DNA of 64,000 nucleotides from Mucilaginibacter ginsenosidivorax (GTDB lineage Bacteria > Bacteroidota > Bacteroidia > Sphingobacteriales > Sphingobacteriaceae), in NCBI RefSeq assembly GCF_007971525.1, contig NZ_CP042437.1, forward strand, positions 6,882,001 through 6,946,000, in the 5' to 3' direction. Below, piece after piece: positions 18,249 to 27,755 of the stretch (positions are counted from its first letter, which is position 1; every line of letters starts with the position of its first letter). The notes beneath the pieces are model-generated. The model ran no database searches. It was not told where the DNA came from and worked only from the letters and a program-made list of their open reading frames with translations. The translations under genes were made by a program, and so were the position numbers.

Positions 18249-20084
18249 ATGAAAAAAAATATACTAATTATGGCTGTTGGGGTATGGTTCCTGAGTGCCA
18301 GTTTATCTTCCTGTAATTATCTTAATAAAAAGCCCGATAACCTGTTAACATCTGACTTGATTTGGAGCACCAGGGCCAATGCCGAATCATACCTGTACAA
18401 TATATATGGATATATTGTTGAAACCGACGGCGGCGATTTTAGTGCTATGGGCGCAAGCGATGAATCATCTGTATCTATCCCGGGTACCAATGTAAGGCAA
18501 ATGGTTGCGGGCAACTGGAGCCCTGTAAATGCTTATTTTGACAATTGGGATAACTATTATAGAGGGATCCGGTCGTCATTTATTTTTGAAGCTAATATTG
18601 ACAAGGTTCCGGCCAGCCAGTTAAGTGTAACCTTAAAAAATCAATATAAGGCAGAATCCCGGTTTTTAAGAGGATGGTTTTACTGGCAGTTGATAAAACA
18701 ATATGGTCCGGTTGTAAAAGTGACCGAAGCACTAAGTTTAAATGCCGATTTCAACAAGTTCCCAAGATCATCTTTTGACGAGTGTAAAGACTATGTTAAC
18801 ACGCTAATGGATCAGGCAGCAGCCGGTTTACCTGCAGAATGGGCTACAACCAGTAATTACGGCCGGCCAACAAAAGGTAGCTGCCTTGCTGTAAAAGCAC
18901 AACTTGCTTTGCTGGCAGCCAGTCCGTTATGGAATGGTAACCCTTCGTTTGCCTCTTTTAAAAACCAGGATGGCACACAGCTGGCACCAACGGTATATGA
19001 TGCCAATAAATGGAAAATAGCAGCCGATGCTGCCAAAGCAGTAATTGACCTTGGCTCATATAAATTATTTACCAATCTTGACAACGGTGGGACCGTATTT
19101 GATCCTTATCTGTCGGTAAGGGACCTTTTCATTACCAACTGGAACAGTGAGATCATTTTTTCAAGAAATTCATGGAATTACACAGGTTATACCAAGTGTG
19201 TAACGCCTGGTGCCGGCGGGTATAGTATGTATAATGCTACCCAAAACGTTGTAGATGCATTTTACATGAATAATGGCAAAACCATTGACGATCCCTCATC
19301 CGGATACATTGCAAGCAATTTTGCGCAAAGCAATGGCGGCAAGTACTGGGAGCACAAAAAGGGGCAATGGAACATGTACGCCAACCGCGAACCAAGGTTT
19401 TATGCTTACATCCAATATAATGGCCGGCCGGTATTACCTGCACCAACGGTTGATGATAAAAACTATTATTCGTCAACCGAAAATATTGACGGAACAGGCC
19501 GGGCCGAGTTTTATTATAATGGCAAGGCCGGAGCAAAAGCAAGCGGGGCCAGCAATAACATTACAGGCTATGATGTGCTGAAAAATGTAAGTCCTGCCGA
19601 TAATATAAGGCAATGGACTGCCAACTACAGGCCTTTTATACTGATAAGGTATGCCGAAATTTTGCTTGATTATGTAGAAGCTTTAAATGAGTACGATCCA
19701 TCTAACCAAAATATCGTGCTTTACCTTGACCAGATTAGGAGCAGGGCCGGTTTGCCGGGCATAGAAACTGTTTACCCCGGCGCAGTTGGAAACAAAGATT
19801 TGATGCGCAAATACATTTTGAGAGAAAGACAAGTGGAGCTGTGTTTTGAAAGCGACAGATACTATACCCTGATTAGAAGGCTATTATTAGGTGCCGATGA
19901 AAACCAAACCATTTACGGATTAAATGTAAATACCGACGACCAGGGACAAGGATTTTCGTTTGGCGCTCTTTATAATAAAACACTTTTCCAAAAAAGGGTA
20001 TGGAACAATAAAATGTATTTGTTCCCAATTTCCCAGTATCAATTAGACCGTGACAGGGCATTGGTTCAAAATCCCGGTTGGTAG
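18249..20084 (+). CDS. SusD/RagB-family nutrient-binding outer-membrane lipoprotein
   Basis: The signal peptide ends in the lipobox SLSSC (Cys22). The 611-residue body shows the SusD layout: an N-terminal TPR-like helical part (NYYRGIRSSFIFEANIDKVP, AESRFLRGWFYWQLIKQYGP) and the conserved C-terminal block (LIRYAEILLDYVEALNEYD, LDQIRSRAGLPGI, ILRERQVELCFESDRYYTLI). It forms the lid of the upstream SusC barrel and binds the target glycan. No enzyme domain is present. The target is not readable from sequence alone. Confidence 0.95.
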   Translation: MKKNILIMAVGVWFLSASLSSCNYLNKKPDNLLTSDLIWSTRANAESYLYNIYGYIVETDGGDFSAMGASDESSVSIPGTNVRQMVAGNWSPVNAYFDNWDNYYRGIRSSFIFEANIDKVPASQLSVTLKNQYKAESRFLRGWFYWQLIKQYGPVVKVTEALSLNADFNKFPRSSFDECKDYVNTLMDQAAAGLPAEWATTSNYGRPTKGSCLAVKAQLALLAASPLWNGNPSFASFKNQDGTQLAPTVYDANKWKIAADAAKAVIDLGSYKLFTNLDNGGTVFDPYLSVRDLFITNWNSEIIFSRNSWNYTGYTKCVTPGAGGYSMYNATQNVVDAFYMNNGKTIDDPSSGYIASNFAQSNGGKYWEHKKGQWNMYANREPRFYAYIQYNGRPVLPAPTVDDKNYYSSTENIDGTGRAEFYYNGKAGAKASGASNNITGYDVLKNVSPADNIRQWTANYRPFILIRYAEILLDYVEALNEYDPSNQNIVLYLDQIRSRAGLPGIETVYPGAVGNKDLMRKYILRERQVELCFESDRYYTLIRRLLLGADENQTIYGLNVNTDDQGQGFSFGALYNKTLFQKRVWNNKMYLFPISQYQLDRDRALVQNPGW

Positions 20085-20158
20085 ATGCGTGTTTTTTATT
20101 TGCCTAAAGGCAATAAAAGAGGTATAAAAAAACTAATAATTAAAGTGTAATTATTCAA

Positions 20159-21493
20159 ATGAAAACATTCATAAACATAATGGCAAAAGGCATAAATCAA
20201 TGCTTATTTGCCGGCGGGGTTTTTATAATGATAGCTTTTATAAGTTGTAAAAAAGACAAAACTCCCACACATAATAACAATTCGCCAATTAACATTAACA
20301 GCTTTATTCCGGCACAGGGCGGTGGCGGAACAGAAGTACTTATTAACGGCAGTAATTTTTCAACAGATACTTCGCAAATCGCAGTTACCCTTAATGGGGT
20401 AAAGCTCAAAATCATCGGTGCCAATACCACGCAAATGATGGTAGTGATACCTAAAAAAGCCGGAACCGGGCCTATTATGGTAACGATAGGGAAGGGAACG
20501 GCAACAAGCACAACTAGCTTTACTTATCAGTATACCAGAACGGTTACTACGCTGGCCGGGTCGGGTAAAGCCGGTTTTGCCAATGGGCAGGGAACAGATG
20601 CCATGTTTGATTTTAGCGGCCAGGGCTGGTACAGAAGCTGCGGTGTAGCTGTTGATGATAACCTGAATGTGTATGTTGCCGATCCGGGGAATCACTGCAT
20701 CCGGAAAATTGATACCGGCGGAAACGTTACAACGCTGGCCGGTAACCCGGGAGTTTCTGGTTATTCTGATGGGAAAGGTACAGCCGCAACTTTTTCTTTG
20801 CCTTATGATGTGGCTGTTGATGCCCAGGGCAATGTATACTCTGCCGACCCGGGGAACTGGGATATCCGGAAGATAAGCCCTGATGGTATGGCTACTACCT
20901 GGGCCTGGGGAAACCAATCGCCCTGGAGTGTGGCTGTTGATAAAACTACCGGCTATGTTTATTACTCAAGCTGCTCCAGTCCGGGAAGTATTTACCAGGT
21001 ATCAGCACAGTGGACCGCTAAAGAAGTTGTATCCGGCCTTAATTATCCCGCAGGCATCAAGTTTGATAAAACCGGTAATCTATACGTATCAATGAACGGA
21101 GATCACGTTATCAAAAAGTATACTGCCGGAACATGGCAGGGTAGCATTATTGCCGGCCAGCAGGGGAGTGCCGGATACGTTAACGGAGGGCCCGCAGTTT
21201 CAAAATTTTCGTTGCCATGGGGTATCGCTGTAGATAACAATAGCAATATATATGTGGCAGGTAACGGAACCGTTTATGGCGATACCGGTCACCCCGATCA
21301 AAGCATCCGCTTTATACAGGCCGGTACATTTGAAGTAAGCACTTTTGCCGGAAGTAGTACGGCCGGGTACACCGATGCAATAGGAGGGTTTGCGCTTTTT
21401 AGCGCGCCAACCGGTGTTGCTGTAGATAAAAACGGAACTGTTTACGTGTTAGACAAAAATAATAACCGGATACGGAAAATAGTTTCCGAATAA
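20159..21493 (+). CDS. Surface lipoprotein with IPT/TIG domain and NHL repeats
   Basis: The lipobox FISC (Cys30) follows an N-terminal hydrophobic stretch. Residues about 45-125 form an IPT/TIG immunoglobulin-like domain (FIPAQGGGGTEVLINGSNFS). The rest is a series of NHL-type beta-propeller repeats, each built on a G(V/I)AVD ... VYVAD ... IRKI pattern (GVAVDDNLNVYVADPGNHCI, DVAVDAQGNVYSADPGNWDI, and four further repeats). Such proteins are common third partners of SusC/SusD pairs, in the place of a SusE/F-like surface glycan-binding protein. Glycan binding is inferred; no catalytic motif is apparent. Confidence 0.85.
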   Translation: MKTFINIMAKGINQCLFAGGVFIMIAFISCKKDKTPTHNNNSPININSFIPAQGGGGTEVLINGSNFSTDTSQIAVTLNGVKLKIIGANTTQMMVVIPKKAGTGPIMVTIGKGTATSTTSFTYQYTRTVTTLAGSGKAGFANGQGTDAMFDFSGQGWYRSCGVAVDDNLNVYVADPGNHCIRKIDTGGNVTTLAGNPGVSGYSDGKGTAATFSLPYDVAVDAQGNVYSADPGNWDIRKISPDGMATTWAWGNQSPWSVAVDKTTGYVYYSSCSSPGSIYQVSAQWTAKEVVSGLNYPAGIKFDKTGNLYVSMNGDHVIKKYTAGTWQGSIIAGQQGSAGYVNGGPAVSKFSLPWGIAVDNNSNIYVAGNGTVYGDTGHPDQSIRFIQAGTFEVSTFAGSSTAGYTDAIGGFALFSAPTGVAVDKNGTVYVLDKNNNRIRKIVSE

Positions 21494-21625
21494 TGCCAAT
21501 CTGTGCGCCAAATAGCTTCCCGGGATCGATGGCGGTAATCTTTGAGTATCAGCCCCAACAAATATCTCTTTCATTGTTTGGGAAGCTGTTTGAGTGATAG
21601 TTTATGTTGTTTGATTTGTATGGTA

Positions 21626-21654
21626 CCTCGTAGCAAGTATAATATGCTACGAGG
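21626..21654. terminator. 10-bp hairpin between NHL lipoprotein and beta-helix genes
   Basis: CCTCGTAGCA (21626-21635) pairs perfectly with TGCTACGAGG (21645-21654) across a 9-nt loop. There is no U tract after it, so it may be an attenuator or an interspersed palindrome rather than a true terminator. It lies 133 bases after the upstream stop. Confidence 0.35.
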
Positions 21655-21737
21655 GCTATACTTTGCGCCACTAAACGCCGGTAACATTTAATAACTGCAA
21701 GGCAAGGCAGCAAGTATTTCTTAATTAAAAAAACGCA

Positions 21738-23288
21738 ATGAAATTTTATATCAATATTTTGTTAGTGTGTGTTTGCGCTTTACAAACGCTGGCCTGCAGC
21801 AAAAAAACAGCTGGTAATAATGTGGTGCCCATAGCAGCTATCCATGTTTATTACGTGGCAGCAAACGGGTCTGATGCTAATGCAGGCACAATCGGCGCGC
21901 CCTTCCAAACCATCAATACCGCACTAACCCATGCCACGCCCGGCGATACCGTTATGGTTAGGGGAGGCGCTTACTACGAAAAAGTGGTGTTCCCAAAATC
22001 GGGAATAATGAATAAGTTGATTACCGTAAAAGCATTCCCCGGAGAAAAGCCCGTAATAGACGGAAGCAAAATAATTATTTCAGGATGGATGTCGTTAGTT
22101 ACCCTAAGTAACGTAAGGTATATAACGCTTGATGGTTTTGATATCTGCAATTTTACAAGTGCTGCTTTTAATACCGATCCCGAGGGTATAGCAATTAACG
22201 GCGACTCGCACGATATCACGATTAAAAACTGTAATATTTATAATATTAAAAGCAATGCTTCATTAGCTGATTGGCGTAGCGGCCATGCTATACTGGTTAT
22301 AGGCAACGGCACCACTGCTATTACCAACCTGGTTATTACCGGATGTACCGTGCATGATACACAAACCGGTACAAGCGAAAACGTAACGTTGGCGGGTAAT
22401 ATTGACGGCTTTATTTTTAACCATAATAAAGTATACGATACGGAAAACATCGGGATAATTGTAGCCGGTGGCGATAACCTTAATAAAACCGGCGCAGTTG
22501 CCACCAATTACGCCCGTAATGGAATAATCAGCGATAACGAGTTTCACGATAACTCGATGACCAAAACACCAGAAATTTGGGGACCAGACAGGTATGGCGC
22601 CATTTCTATTTACGTATGCGGCGGCGCTAACACCATTATTGAACGGAACAAAGTATATAACAGCGACCGTGGGATAGGGCTGGTGAGCGAAAGTAACGTG
22701 TATGCTACCCGAACCACCATTGTGCGAAACAACTTTGTGTATAACTGCTACCGTACCGGCATATACATGGGCGATTATTTAAACTATACGTCCGGCGGAA
22801 CTAAAGACTGTTACGTGGTAAACAATACGCTGTATCAAAATGATCGTGTTGTGGGCGCATTTGGTGAGATTGAAGGCGAGATAAGACTTACAGAGCATTG
22901 CGACAACAACGTAATAAAAAACAATATTGTATACGCCAGGCCGGTTGATGTGTTTATTCACAAGTATACTTCAACCGGGAGCAACAACATAATTGGTAAC
23001 AATTTATACTTTACCACAGGTACTCCGCAATGGATATGGAACAGTACCAATGGTACTCCGTACACCAATTTAAACGCATGGAAAACAGCCAGCGCTAACG
23101 ATGCTAATTCGCTATATGGCGCAGATCCTTTACTAAAAAGCATCTCGCTGCCAGATCTCCATATACAATCATCGTCTCCTGCAAAAAATTCCGGGCAGGT
23201 AATTTCGGCAGATATAAACGGGGCAACAGATATTGATGGAAATGCACGTGTTGTGGGCAATAAGATCAGTAAGGGCGCACAGCAATAA
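21738..23288 (+). CDS. Right-handed parallel beta-helix lipoprotein, DUF1565-type (paralogue 1)
   Basis: The lipobox LACS gives Cys20. An N-terminal DUF1565-like segment (YYVAANGSDANAGTIGAPFQ, DTVMVRGGAYYEKVVFPKSG) leads into repeated parallel beta-helix coils rich in N-N-x-I/V ladders (KNCNIYNI, VVNNTLYQNDRVVGAFGEI). Total length is 516 residues. This fold is shared by polysaccharide lyases and some glycosidases. I cannot assign catalytic residues. The gene lies 23 bases before a close paralogue, and both follow the SusCD cluster, suggesting surface glycan binding or cleavage of the imported substrate. Confidence 0.8.
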   Translation: MKFYINILLVCVCALQTLACSKKTAGNNVVPIAAIHVYYVAANGSDANAGTIGAPFQTINTALTHATPGDTVMVRGGAYYEKVVFPKSGIMNKLITVKAFPGEKPVIDGSKIIISGWMSLVTLSNVRYITLDGFDICNFTSAAFNTDPEGIAINGDSHDITIKNCNIYNIKSNASLADWRSGHAILVIGNGTTAITNLVITGCTVHDTQTGTSENVTLAGNIDGFIFNHNKVYDTENIGIIVAGGDNLNKTGAVATNYARNGIISDNEFHDNSMTKTPEIWGPDRYGAISIYVCGGANTIIERNKVYNSDRGIGLVSESNVYATRTTIVRNNFVYNCYRTGIYMGDYLNYTSGGTKDCYVVNNTLYQNDRVVGAFGEIEGEIRLTEHCDNNVIKNNIVYARPVDVFIHKYTSTGSNNIIGNNLYFTTGTPQWIWNSTNGTPYTNLNAWKTASANDANSLYGADPLLKSISLPDLHIQSSSPAKNSGQVISADINGATDIDGNARVVGNKISKGAQQ

Positions 23289-23311
23289 GGGGTTCTTAAT
23301 TTAAACTACAG

Positions 23312-24829
23312 ATGATGAAACGTAATATTAATATTTTTTTAATGCTTGGTTTTGTGGCGCAGGTATTTGGCTGCAGTAAAAAAAACGATGCCGGGATTGT
23401 AACTCCTTCTGCCGGCGCTCATATCTATTATGTATCTGCCAACGGTTTGGAATCCAATAAGGGAACAATTGATGCCCCTTTCCAAACTATTAATAATGCG
23501 CTAAGCCATACTATCCCCGGCGATACCGTAATGGTACGGGCTGGCATATATAACGAAAAAGTGGTTTTTCCAAAATCGGGTGTAATGGATAAGTATATTA
23601 CATTGAAAGCCTACCGTGGCGAGAAGCCGGTTATTGATGGCAGCGCTTTTAGCGTTAATGGCCGCGAGGCGCTGGTAACTATTGATAAAGCCAAATTTAT
23701 AGTGGTTGACGGTTTTGAAATACGCAATTTTAAAACATCTACCGGCGATCCTAAAGCTATTATGGTTGAAGGTGGCTCTGATTATATTACCATAAAAAAC
23801 AACACCGTATACGGTATTGACTATACCCAGTTGCCACTTAACGGGGGAGGCAACGCCATTTTAATTATCGGGAACACGTCCGATCCGGTAACTAATATTA
23901 CTGTTACCGGTAATACCATACATGATTGTAAAACCGGATACGGCGAAAACCTGACGGTCAACGGGTATGTTGACGGATTCTCCATTACCAACAATACCAT
24001 TTATAACGCGCAAAATATTGGTATTGATGCTGCCGGCGGCTACGCGGCTAATGCCGATCCTGCACTTAATTATGCGCGAAACGGGGTTATCAGCGGTAAT
24101 ACCCTGTATAATATTGAAAGTAAAAGAGGGCCGCTTGGCGGACATGGCGCCATAGGTATTTATGTAGATGGCGGCAGAAACGTTGTGGTAGAAAAGAACA
24201 GGGTATCTGTTACAGACAGGGGTATTGGCGCCGTAAGCGAAACCAACGGATTCCCTACAGATCATGTTACCATCAGGAATAACCTTGTGTATAACTGTTG
24301 GTGTTCGGGTATTTATATGGGTGGGTATTTAAATTATACAGGTGCCGGTACAAGCAATTCGGCTATAGTAAATAACACGTTGTACAACAATAATCAGGCC
24401 CTGGGCGCATTTGGCGAAATAGAAGGGGAGATAAGTATCAGGGAAGATTGCACCAATAATGTGATTAAGAACAATGTTATTTACGGTGGTGCATCAGATA
24501 TGTTTATTCATAAGTACACGGCTAAAGGATCTGGAAATGTTATTGATTACAACCTGTATTATACCACAGGTGCTGCACAGTGGACTTGGAACGGTACATC
24601 CTACACCGATTACAATGCCTGGAAAGCCGCCAGTGGCAGTGATGCTAATTCAACAAATGGTGCCGATCCTTTATTCATAAATACATCCGGCCTCAATCTT
24701 CATTTGCAATCATCTTCTTCAGCAAAAAATAGCGGGCAGGTAATATCTGATATTGTTAATGGCAGTACAGATTTTGATGGCAACGCGCGTATTGTTAATA
24801 AGCAAATAAATAAAGGCGCTTATCAATAA
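23312..24829 (+). CDS. Right-handed parallel beta-helix lipoprotein, DUF1565-type (paralogue 2)
   Basis: Two adjacent ATGs (23312, 23315) open a signal peptide with lipobox VFGC (Cys21). The sequence parallels the upstream gene along its whole length: YYVSANGLESNKGTIDAPFQ, GDTVMVRAGIYNEKVVFPKS, GYLNYTGAGTSNSAIVNNTL, GAFGEIEGEISIREDCTNNV and the C-terminal QSSSSAKNSGQVIS. Insertions and deletions are few, so the pair arose by tandem duplication. A strong hairpin follows the stop (24835-24864), closing the transcription unit. Confidence 0.8.
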   Translation: MMKRNINIFLMLGFVAQVFGCSKKNDAGIVTPSAGAHIYYVSANGLESNKGTIDAPFQTINNALSHTIPGDTVMVRAGIYNEKVVFPKSGVMDKYITLKAYRGEKPVIDGSAFSVNGREALVTIDKAKFIVVDGFEIRNFKTSTGDPKAIMVEGGSDYITIKNNTVYGIDYTQLPLNGGGNAILIIGNTSDPVTNITVTGNTIHDCKTGYGENLTVNGYVDGFSITNNTIYNAQNIGIDAAGGYAANADPALNYARNGVISGNTLYNIESKRGPLGGHGAIGIYVDGGRNVVVEKNRVSVTDRGIGAVSETNGFPTDHVTIRNNLVYNCWCSGIYMGGYLNYTGAGTSNSAIVNNTLYNNNQALGAFGEIEGEISIREDCTNNVIKNNVIYGGASDMFIHKYTAKGSGNVIDYNLYYTTGAAQWTWNGTSYTDYNAWKAASGSDANSTNGADPLFINTSGLNLHLQSSSSAKNSGQVISDIVNGSTDFDGNARIVNKQINKGAYQ

Positions 24830-24834
24830 CCATT

Positions 24835-24864
24835 AAGCCGTATATGCAGGTACGCATACGGCTT
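24835..24864 (+). terminator. Hairpin terminator after the beta-helix pair
   Basis: AAGCCGTAT (24835-24843) pairs perfectly with ATACGGCTT (24856-24864) across a 12-nt loop. Only a short T run (TTT) follows. Its place six bases after the stop of the last gene in the susCD-related unit supports a terminator. Confidence 0.6.
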
Positions 24865-24975
24865 TACAATTATGGCACATCATACGGGTGACGTTAACCC
24901 TTTAATTATTTTGACACCAACGATTTTTTGGACTAACAGATAATAAATACTCATTGTTTTAATCTTGCTTACCAA

Positions 24976-26007
24976 ATGGAAAAGATCCCCACAATTAAAG
25001 AGATAGCTAAACGCTTAAAAGTAAATGCTTCAACGGTATCCCGGGCTCTTCACGGGCATCCCAGTATTGGCCTGGTAACTACTATGCGCGTTAATAAAGT
25101 GGCAAACGAATTAAATTACGAGCGTAATCAAACGGCTATATTTTTTAAACAGCGAAAAACATTTACTATCGGCGTTGTACTCCCCGATTTTTCGGATGCT
25201 TTTTTTTCTTCGGCGCTTAGCGGTATAGAAGATTACGCCAGTAAAAAGAATTATAACGTTTTTGTAGGGCAGTCATTAGAAAATCCTGATAAGGAAAAGA
25301 GTATCCTGGATACCATGAAAAATCACCGGCTGGATGGCATTATCATATCTATAAGTAAAAATACCACGGATTATGAAGTGTTTAACCAATTAAAAAAATA
25401 TAACATTCCGGTAGTGTTTTTCGACCGCATACCCGACATGGAAGATATCCACTATTCTGCCTGTAATCTCCAGTCGGGAATGTTACAGGCAGTTGATTGC
25501 TTGGTAGAAAAAGGACATCGTAATATAGGGTTAATTAATGGCCCATTGCACCTGGGGGCAAGTAAAGAGCGCCTGGCTGCATATAACAAAGGGCTTAATA
25601 ATTATAGCATAGCTATAAATACACAACTGATTGTTTCGTCCGATCTTTCAGCCGATCAAAATTACCGGGCTATGCGGCAGCTATTATCTTTAAAAGAAAG
25701 ACCGACGGCTGTCATCGCCTTTAATGATTATGTAGCACGTGATGCTATGTCGCTGATGAAAAAAAACGATCTTGTAGTTAACCGCGATATAAGCTTTATT
25801 AGTTTTGCCAATTCGCCTATCTGGAGCTTTATGGATAATTCGCCAATGGCATCTATCGAACAGTTTCCTCAAAAACAAGGCGTAAAGGCAGCAGAAATTC
25901 TTTTCGAATTAATTGCCGGCCGTAACGAAGAAACATCGTCGGCTCCTGCTTTTAACCAGGTGATATTTGATTCCAGCATGGTGTCTCATCATGGCAAACG
26001 CATCTAA
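24976..26007 (+). CDS. LacI-family transcriptional regulator (second)
   Basis: The HTH is canonical (PTIKEIAKRLKVNASTVSRA, then LHGHPSIGLVTTMRVNKVAN). It is followed by a type I periplasmic-binding-protein sensor (TIGVVLPDFSDAFFSSALSG, DGIIISISKNTTDYEVFNQL, PTAVIAFNDYVARDAMSLM). Length is 343 residues. The last codons (GKRI, stop) are formed by the terminal inverted repeat of the MITE-like element at 25993-26253, so the natural C-terminus may have been altered by insertion. It lies between the beta-helix genes and the GH29/GH89/GH35 genes, whose shared promoter holds two LacI-type operators, making it their probable regulator. Confidence 0.9.
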   Translation: MEKIPTIKEIAKRLKVNASTVSRALHGHPSIGLVTTMRVNKVANELNYERNQTAIFFKQRKTFTIGVVLPDFSDAFFSSALSGIEDYASKKNYNVFVGQSLENPDKEKSILDTMKNHRLDGIIISISKNTTDYEVFNQLKKYNIPVVFFDRIPDMEDIHYSACNLQSGMLQAVDCLVEKGHRNIGLINGPLHLGASKERLAAYNKGLNNYSIAINTQLIVSSDLSADQNYRAMRQLLSLKERPTAVIAFNDYVARDAMSLMKKNDLVVNRDISFISFANSPIWSFMDNSPMASIEQFPQKQGVKAAEILFELIAGRNEETSSAPAFNQVIFDSSMVSHHGKRI

Positions 26008-26253
26008 ATAGCTAACAGAATGAGTGATATAAGCCCCCCCCCCTTGTTTTTATCGGCTGATCATGGTTAAATGATTCAGGTACCAACGGGACTTGGATTG
26101 GCCAACAACAGGCACAAATATTTGGATGCGCGTAAACTGCGCGCTCAATTTAGTGTTAACCATGATAAAATATAAGATATTGATTATTAAGTGTTTGTAA
26201 ATATTTTATCTGAAATGTGTTAAGTTATGTTAACCCAATCAGATGCGTTTGCC
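25993..26253 (+). mobile_element. MITE-like element, copy 1 (261 bp with 13-bp terminal inverted repeats)
   Basis: GGCAAACGCATCT (25993-26005) is exactly inverted at AGATGCGTTTGCC (26241-26253). Inside, ATCATGGTTAA (26060-26070) is inverted at TTAACCATGAT (26156-26166), and there is a C10 tract (26034-26043). A diverged copy in the opposite orientation lies at about 59791-60041. No transposase is encoded. TGTCTCAT occurs just outside both ends (25982-25989 and 26255-26262) but is not flush with them, so it is not a clean target-site duplication. The left end supplies the stop codon of the LacI gene. Confidence 0.6.
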
Positions 26254-26293
26254 CTGTCTCATTCAGGTAGTTTTTGGGCCTAAACGCCGCTTT

Positions 26294-27718
26294 TTAATAT
26301 TCCAGTTCAAAAGTGCCGCTATACTTTAAAGCGGCACTTTTTTGTAAATCATCAGGTATCTTGATGCTTAACAAACCGTTTTTATAATCCCATTTCAGTT
26401 TTTTAATACTGCCCATCAAACTTACTTTTTTAATTTGCTTGATATTATCAACCGGGAAACTTACGTTGGCCGGTAGGTTTACCATATCTTTTTCAGATAA
26501 CCAAAAAGCATATAACGTTTTCGTGGTTTTAGATTTAGTAAAATAGACGTTGCCGGCGGAGTAGGGAGCTACAGGTTCCGAGCCATAAATACCCCTCCCG
26601 TTAATTTTTATCCAGTCGGAAATATCCTGTAACCGTTGATAGGCAACCGGGTTCCAGTCGCCATCAGGTCCCGGGGCAATATTGAGTAGCAGGTTGCCGC
26701 CGCGCGACACTATTTTTATAAGCGTTTGCACCAGTTGCCGGCTGGGTTTAAATTCGTCGTCCGGCACGTAACTCCAATATTTACCAATAGTCATACAGGT
26801 TTCCCATGGATATGATAAAGGCTTATCCGGTACTTCCTGTTCTGGGGTGGTATAGTTTTCAAATTCGCCTGCAACTGTTCTGTCTACCATAATAAGGCCT
26901 GGCTGATGGCTGCGCCCCATTTTGGCAATTCTGGCCATATCAAGATCCTGGTTATAGTGCTGCGGATTGTTATCATTTGTTGGCAAGGGCCTTACCCAGC
27001 CGCCATCAAGCCACAAAATATCTACTTTGCCATAGCCGGTCATCAGCTCTTCAATCTGGTTATAAGTAAAATCTTTAAATTTTTGCCAGCGTTCGGGGTA
27101 GTGTTGCGGGTCGTAGTTAACATTGTGGTCTTTGGGCGGCAAGTATGGCCACCAATAGTTTTGGTTGTGCCAGTCGGGTTTAGAGAAATATGCCCCAATC
27201 ATAAAATTATCTTTGCGGAAGGCGTCAAATATTTCTTTGGTTACATTGCTTCGCGGATTTTTTGAGAAAGGCGTTTTAGCATCTGTAATTTTATAATCCG
27301 TTTGTTTGGTGTCGAACATGCTAAAGCCATCATGGTGTTTGGTTGTAAATACCATGTAATTCATACCCGCGGCTTTGGCGGCTTTAGCCCATTTTTCGGG
27401 GTTAAAGTTTACAGGGTTAAACGTGGTTTGCAGGTTTTCGTAGGCTTTTTTATAAGTGAAATAATCATCACTATAGGGGCCCGTACGGGTAACCCAGTCA
27501 TCGGGGCAAATAGTCCAGCTTTCTGCTACACCCCATTGGCTGTAGGTGCCCCAATGCATAAACAAGCCAAACTTCTGGTCCCGCCATTGGGCAAGTTTTT
27601 GCCGCACCAGGGAATCTTTAGGAACCTGGTACGTGGTGGACATTTCGTGCTCGTTTTGCGCGAGTGCTGCCTGGCCACAGCTTAACAAACAAAGGCCAAG
27701 TATGAATTTTTGGATCAT
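26294..27718 (-). CDS. Secreted GH29 alpha-L-fucosidase (1)
   Basis: Signal peptide MIQKFILGLCLLSCGQAALA. The catalytic GH29 domain shows FGLFMHWGTYSQWGVAESW, AAGMNYMVFTTKHHDGFSMF, and the nucleophile motif VDILWLDGGWV (Asp238), then SRGGNLLLNIAPGPDGDW. A short C-terminal beta-sandwich follows (FPVDNIKQIKKVSLMGSIKK). Length is 474 residues, normal for the family. It removes alpha-linked L-fucose from glycans in the periplasm. It is the last gene of the minus-strand unit GH89-GH29-GH29, 37 bases after its paralogue, sharing the divergent promoter near 31.4 kb. Linkage preference cannot be read from sequence. Confidence 0.93.
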   Translation of the reverse strand: MIQKFILGLCLLSCGQAALAQNEHEMSTTYQVPKDSLVRQKLAQWRDQKFGLFMHWGTYSQWGVAESWTICPDDWVTRTGPYSDDYFTYKKAYENLQTTFNPVNFNPEKWAKAAKAAGMNYMVFTTKHHDGFSMFDTKQTDYKITDAKTPFSKNPRSNVTKEIFDAFRKDNFMIGAYFSKPDWHNQNYWWPYLPPKDHNVNYDPQHYPERWQKFKDFTYNQIEELMTGYGKVDILWLDGGWVRPLPTNDNNPQHYNQDLDMARIAKMGRSHQPGLIMVDRTVAGEFENYTTPEQEVPDKPLSYPWETCMTIGKYWSYVPDDEFKPSRQLVQTLIKIVSRGGNLLLNIAPGPDGDWNPVAYQRLQDISDWIKINGRGIYGSEPVAPYSAGNVYFTKSKTTKTLYAFWLSEKDMVNLPANVSFPVDNIKQIKKVSLMGSIKKLKWDYKNGLLSIKIPDDLQKSAALKYSGTFELEY

Positions 27719-27755
27719 GATAAATGGATTAATTTTTAAAGCCGGGTATATAGCA

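Noticed and set aside
25982..26262. TGTCTCAT as target-site duplication of the MITE-like element
   Set aside because: The copies are three bases and one base away from the element ends, not flush, so chance similarity is as likely.
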